Source: Bryobacterales bacterium
GTDB taxonomy: Bacteria > Acidobacteriota > Terriglobia > Bryobacterales > Bryobacteraceae
Assembly: GCA_003164075.1 (NCBI GenBank)
Contig: PLRZ01000396.1
Coordinates: 1 to 25,505 of the forward strand
Reading direction: 5' to 3'
Length of the DNA stretch: 25,505 nucleotides
Every line of letters begins with the position of its first letter. The first letter of the stretch is position 1. Shown here piece by piece: positions 23,594-25,505 of this stretch. Position numbers and translations under genes: made by a program. The notes under the pieces are model-generated. The model saw nothing but the letters and a program-made list of their open reading frames with translations. It did no database searches and was not told where the DNA came from.

Positions 23594-24736
23594 ATGGCAA
23601 TCTACAAGCACCCGAAAAGCGGCGTGTACTTCGCCGATGTAACGATCGACAAGGTTCGGCATCGGGCATCCTTGGGAACAAGAAAGTGGCAGGATGCACT
23701 CCATCTGCACAAGGAGTTCGAGGCCCGTGTTGTCTCCGGGAAGCAGCCCGGCACTGCCAGCAAAGGCAGCTTCGCGGATCTCGATTTCTCCAAGGCGGTC
23801 GAGGAGTACATCCAGGAACGACTAGGACGCGTCGCTGAGCGAACGAGTCAAATCGATCGGGAACGCTCCAAGCCCCTTTTGGAATTCCTGAAATGCAAGT
23901 CGCTGAGGCGGATCGGCGCGAAGGAGATCAGAGACTACCAGCGCCATCGTCTCTCAAAAGGGAGGGCAGGACGGACCATCAACATGGAGGTCAATGTCCT
24001 CCGCGGGATGTTGAAGCGCGCCAAACGTTGGAGCCTGATCGCCGATGACGTCCACAATTTGCCAGAAAACCAATCTGTGGTGGGCCAGGCGCTTGCTGCT
24101 GAAGATAAGTTGCGCCTCTTCGAAACGGCGGCGAGCAGGGATGAATGGGTGGCCGCTTACTGCGCAGCTGTGATTGCAGTAAATACGACCTGCCGTAGCG
24201 TGGAGATTCGCAGTCTTCGGTGGCGGGATCTCGACCTCGCGAAATGCGTAGTTTATATTAATCGCAGCAAGAACGAGGCAGGACATCGGCTCATACCTCT
24301 GAACGACGAATCACTGGCAGCGCTATCACTGCTGCGTCAGCGGGCGGAACTCCTCGGTGACGGAGAGCCCGACCATTTCGTTTTCCCCTCATGTGAACAC
24401 AACAAGTTCGATTTCACGAGGCATCAGAAAAGTTGGCGAACAGCATGGCGAAAGCTAACGGAGGCCGCCGGGTTGAAAGGTTTCCGGTTTCACGATCTCC
24501 GGCATCAAGCCATCACGGAGCTTGCCGAAGCAAAAGCGAGCGATGCGACGCTCCAGGCACTGGCCGGGCACCTGTCGCGCAAGATGATGGAGCACTACAG
24601 TCACATCCGTATGGAGGCCAAGAAGGCGGCCGTCGCGACATTAGGGACTGGGCTGGGTTTCGTCTCTGCCACTAGGGAAAGACGGAAACGAGGGCAGCAG
24701 CAGCGGCCAAAGAAGAAGGTCGATGCCACACCATAA
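23594..24736 (+). CDS. Tyrosine recombinase / phage-type integrase
   Basis: 380 residues from ATG 23594, with GGAGG 8 bases upstream. The N-terminal Arm-type and SAM-like core-binding regions (1-160) precede a catalytic domain with the full set of residues. These are Arg201 in TCRSVEIRSLRW, Lys226 in SKNEAGH, His300 and Arg303 in FHDLRHQ, His326 in LAGHLS and nucleophile Tyr335 in MEHYSHI. It should cut and rejoin an attachment site, most likely the 3' end of the tRNA-Val gene 52 bases downstream. The gene reads toward the tRNA, the standard layout at the end of an integrated island. No excisionase was recognised nearby, unless one of the small proteins serves. Confidence 0.92.
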   Translation: MAIYKHPKSGVYFADVTIDKVRHRASLGTRKWQDALHLHKEFEARVVSGKQPGTASKGSFADLDFSKAVEEYIQERLGRVAERTSQIDRERSKPLLEFLKCKSLRRIGAKEIRDYQRHRLSKGRAGRTINMEVNVLRGMLKRAKRWSLIADDVHNLPENQSVVGQALAAEDKLRLFETAASRDEWVAAYCAAVIAVNTTCRSVEIRSLRWRDLDLAKCVVYINRSKNEAGHRLIPLNDESLAALSLLRQRAELLGDGEPDHFVFPSCEHNKFDFTRHQKSWRTAWRKLTEAAGLKGFRFHDLRHQAITELAEAKASDATLQALAGHLSRKMMEHYSHIRMEAKKAAVATLGTGLGFVSATRERRKRGQQQRPKKKVDATP

Positions 24737-24787
24737 GCCACACCCGAGCGAATTTGTGCTGGCGTGGGCTGTAACTTGTTGATTTAA

Positions 24788-24864
24788 TGGTGGGCGCGAC
24801 AGGACTCGAACCTGTGACCTCCTGCGTGTGAAGCAGGCGCTCTAACCAACTGAGCTACGCGCCC
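24788..24864 (-). tRNA. tRNA-Val (anticodon CAC)
   Basis: Minus-strand 77-base cloverleaf with perfect acceptor GGGCGCG/CGCGCCC, D arm with AGTTGGTTA, anticodon stem CCTGC/GCAGG around TTCACAC (anticodon CAC), T arm ACAGG/CCTGT around TTCGAGT, and encoded CCA. All consensus bases are intact, so the gene is functional despite its use as the probable integration site. Confidence 0.95.
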
Positions 24865-24912
24865 TAAAATGGCGGGCCAAAAAACCAGTCTACCTGAATT
24901 CCCGCTGGCCCG

Positions 24913-25505
24913 CTACTCCAGCCCTGCATATCGCACCAGCTCGATGCCATGCCGCTCCAACGCCGCCCGCGTCTCCGGCGCCATCAGCGCTTCCATTTCA
25001 TGCTCGCGACTCTCCTTCAATCGCGTCCGCGCCCCCCGCAATGCCTCCCCGCAGTGGCCCGGATGGCACATCAATTCCGTACTGCCCTCCGGAATCCACG
25101 CCAGCAATTCCACCAGCTCCGCCGTGCGGAACCGGCCGGTGATCTGGAACCCCGCAAAATAGTCGGTAGTCCGGCATCCGTGCCTCTCCAGCACTCCATG
25201 GAAGCGGCGCCGCAACAGACCCATCGCCCCGCTCGTCAGCCGCTTCAACCGCGGCACCGTGCCGCGCAGGCCGTTCAGCGGAAAATCGAACGGGCGCCGC
25301 ACCCAACGGATGCCGAACTCCTCGCCCAACCGCGCCACCGCATCCAGTACCGGAGGCGCCAGGTGAGTATGCTTGTGCGTGTCCAGGTGCGTCGCGCGGA
25401 TGCCCGCGTCCAGAATGTGGCGCACCTGCGCGGCCAACTCCTCGTACGGCCGGATCTCGCGGCGGGCCAGCGCCACCAGCAGTTGTCCCACCGTCGGCGG
25501 GTAGG
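24913..25505 (-). CDS. ChbG/HpnK-family (YdjC-like) deacetylase, C-terminal part
   Basis: About 197 residues are present; the 5' end is beyond the window and the frame stays open to its edge (an apparent GTG at 25491 is internal). THLDTHKHTHLAP holds the metal-binding histidines of YdjC-like carbohydrate deacetylases, and ELMCHPGHC is the late histidine motif of the fold. Family members include ChbG (chitobiose deacetylase) and HpnK (hopanoid biosynthesis-associated). The sequence here does not show which. It is a core-type gene just outside the island, 48 bases upstream of the 5' end of the tRNA-Val gene, on the same strand and therefore not interrupted by the insertion. Confidence 0.8.
   Translation of the reverse strand, partial: YPPTVGQLLVALARREIRPYEELAAQVRHILDAGIRATHLDTHKHTHLAPPVLDAVARLGEEFGIRWVRRPFDFPLNGLRGTVPRLKRLTSGAMGLLRRRFHGVLERHGCRTTDYFAGFQITGRFRTAELVELLAWIPEGSTELMCHPGHCGEALRGARTRLKESREHEMEALMAPETRAALERHGIELVRYAGLE

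Larger units (their letters stand above)
13259..24790. mobile_element. Proposed integrated island at tRNA-Val (left end unresolved)
   Basis: The right border is the tRNA-Val 3' end, beside a complete tyrosine integrase. Leftward lie a second recombinase, HEPN genes, nuclease and regulator, zinc-ribbon small proteins and a degenerate tRNA-Leu. Core-type metabolism ends at 12940. I could not find an exact second copy of the tRNA-Val 3' end in the window, so the left end is a guess and the region may be two stacked elements. Confidence 0.45.

Noticed and set aside
1..25505. CRISPR array or insertion sequence with terminal inverted repeats
   Set aside because: I saw no regularly spaced repeats, no transposase gene and no matching terminal repeats; only recombinases and gene fragments are present.

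Overview
The window looks like chromosomal DNA of an acidobacterium, probably of the Solibacter/Bryobacterales type. The reasons are GC-rich coding DNA, a roughly 1,160-residue Oar-like TonB receptor with an N-terminal carboxypeptidase-regulatory-like domain, remnants of two more such receptor pieces, a DUF3489-type relic and a ChbG/HpnK-type deacetylase. This assignment is inference from gene content; there is no rRNA or other marker gene here.

Left part (1-12960), a carbohydrate-uptake locus with heavy gene decay. It opens with the tail of a ROK-family gene (2-301) and a hairpin terminator (523-566). Next come a TonB-receptor C-terminal scrap (614-890, minus) and an RHS-repeat scrap (917-1275, plus) lying almost back to back, then a small conserved hypothetical whose C-terminus looks replaced (1315-1821). 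A two-gene minus-strand unit follows: a DegT-type aminotransferase and an ExuT-like MFS transporter, overlapping by 20 bases. On the plus strand are a TonB-receptor N-terminal stump (4908-5507), an internally deleted and frameshifted relic of a secreted protein (5582-6120), an intact receptor (6126-9602) and two tandem secreted proteins (9655-11355, 11363-12940). I assign these two to the neighbourhood of GH67 alpha-glucuronidases because the spacing of the acidic residues and the surrounding motifs match. The relic is a third member of the same family. A hexuronate-type transporter and a sugar kinase/repressor-type gene nearby make uronate-containing glycans a plausible substrate.

Middle and right part (about 13055-24788), a mosaic accessory island. 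It holds a tRNA-like relic, a DUF3489 stump under a 16-bp palindrome, two convergent genes with HEPN Rx4H motifs, a degenerate tRNA-Leu, and a two-gene minus-strand operon pairing a diverged S-adenosylhomocysteine-hydrolase-like protein with a CYTH (class IV adenylate cyclase-like) protein. After these come a serine recombinase with a translationally coupled small gene and a zinc-ribbon protein, then an XRE regulator divergent from a PD-(D/E)XK nuclease-like protein across an operator-like region. Two unrecognised genes, a small zinc-ribbon protein and a tyrosine recombinase complete it. The recombinase gene ends about 50 bases from the 3' end of a tRNA-Val(CAC) gene, the usual layout of an element integrated in a tRNA. 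The right border is therefore well supported; no left attachment copy could be found by eye.

Right edge (24865-25505): core chromosome resumes with a ChbG/HpnK-family deacetylase that runs off the window.

The best candidates for an undescribed system are the SAHH-like/CYTH pair, the XRE/PD-(D/E)XK cassette with its two unknown downstream genes, and the HEPN pair beside the degenerate tRNA-Leu. All functional statements rest on reading the sequence and recalled family motifs; no database search was possible.
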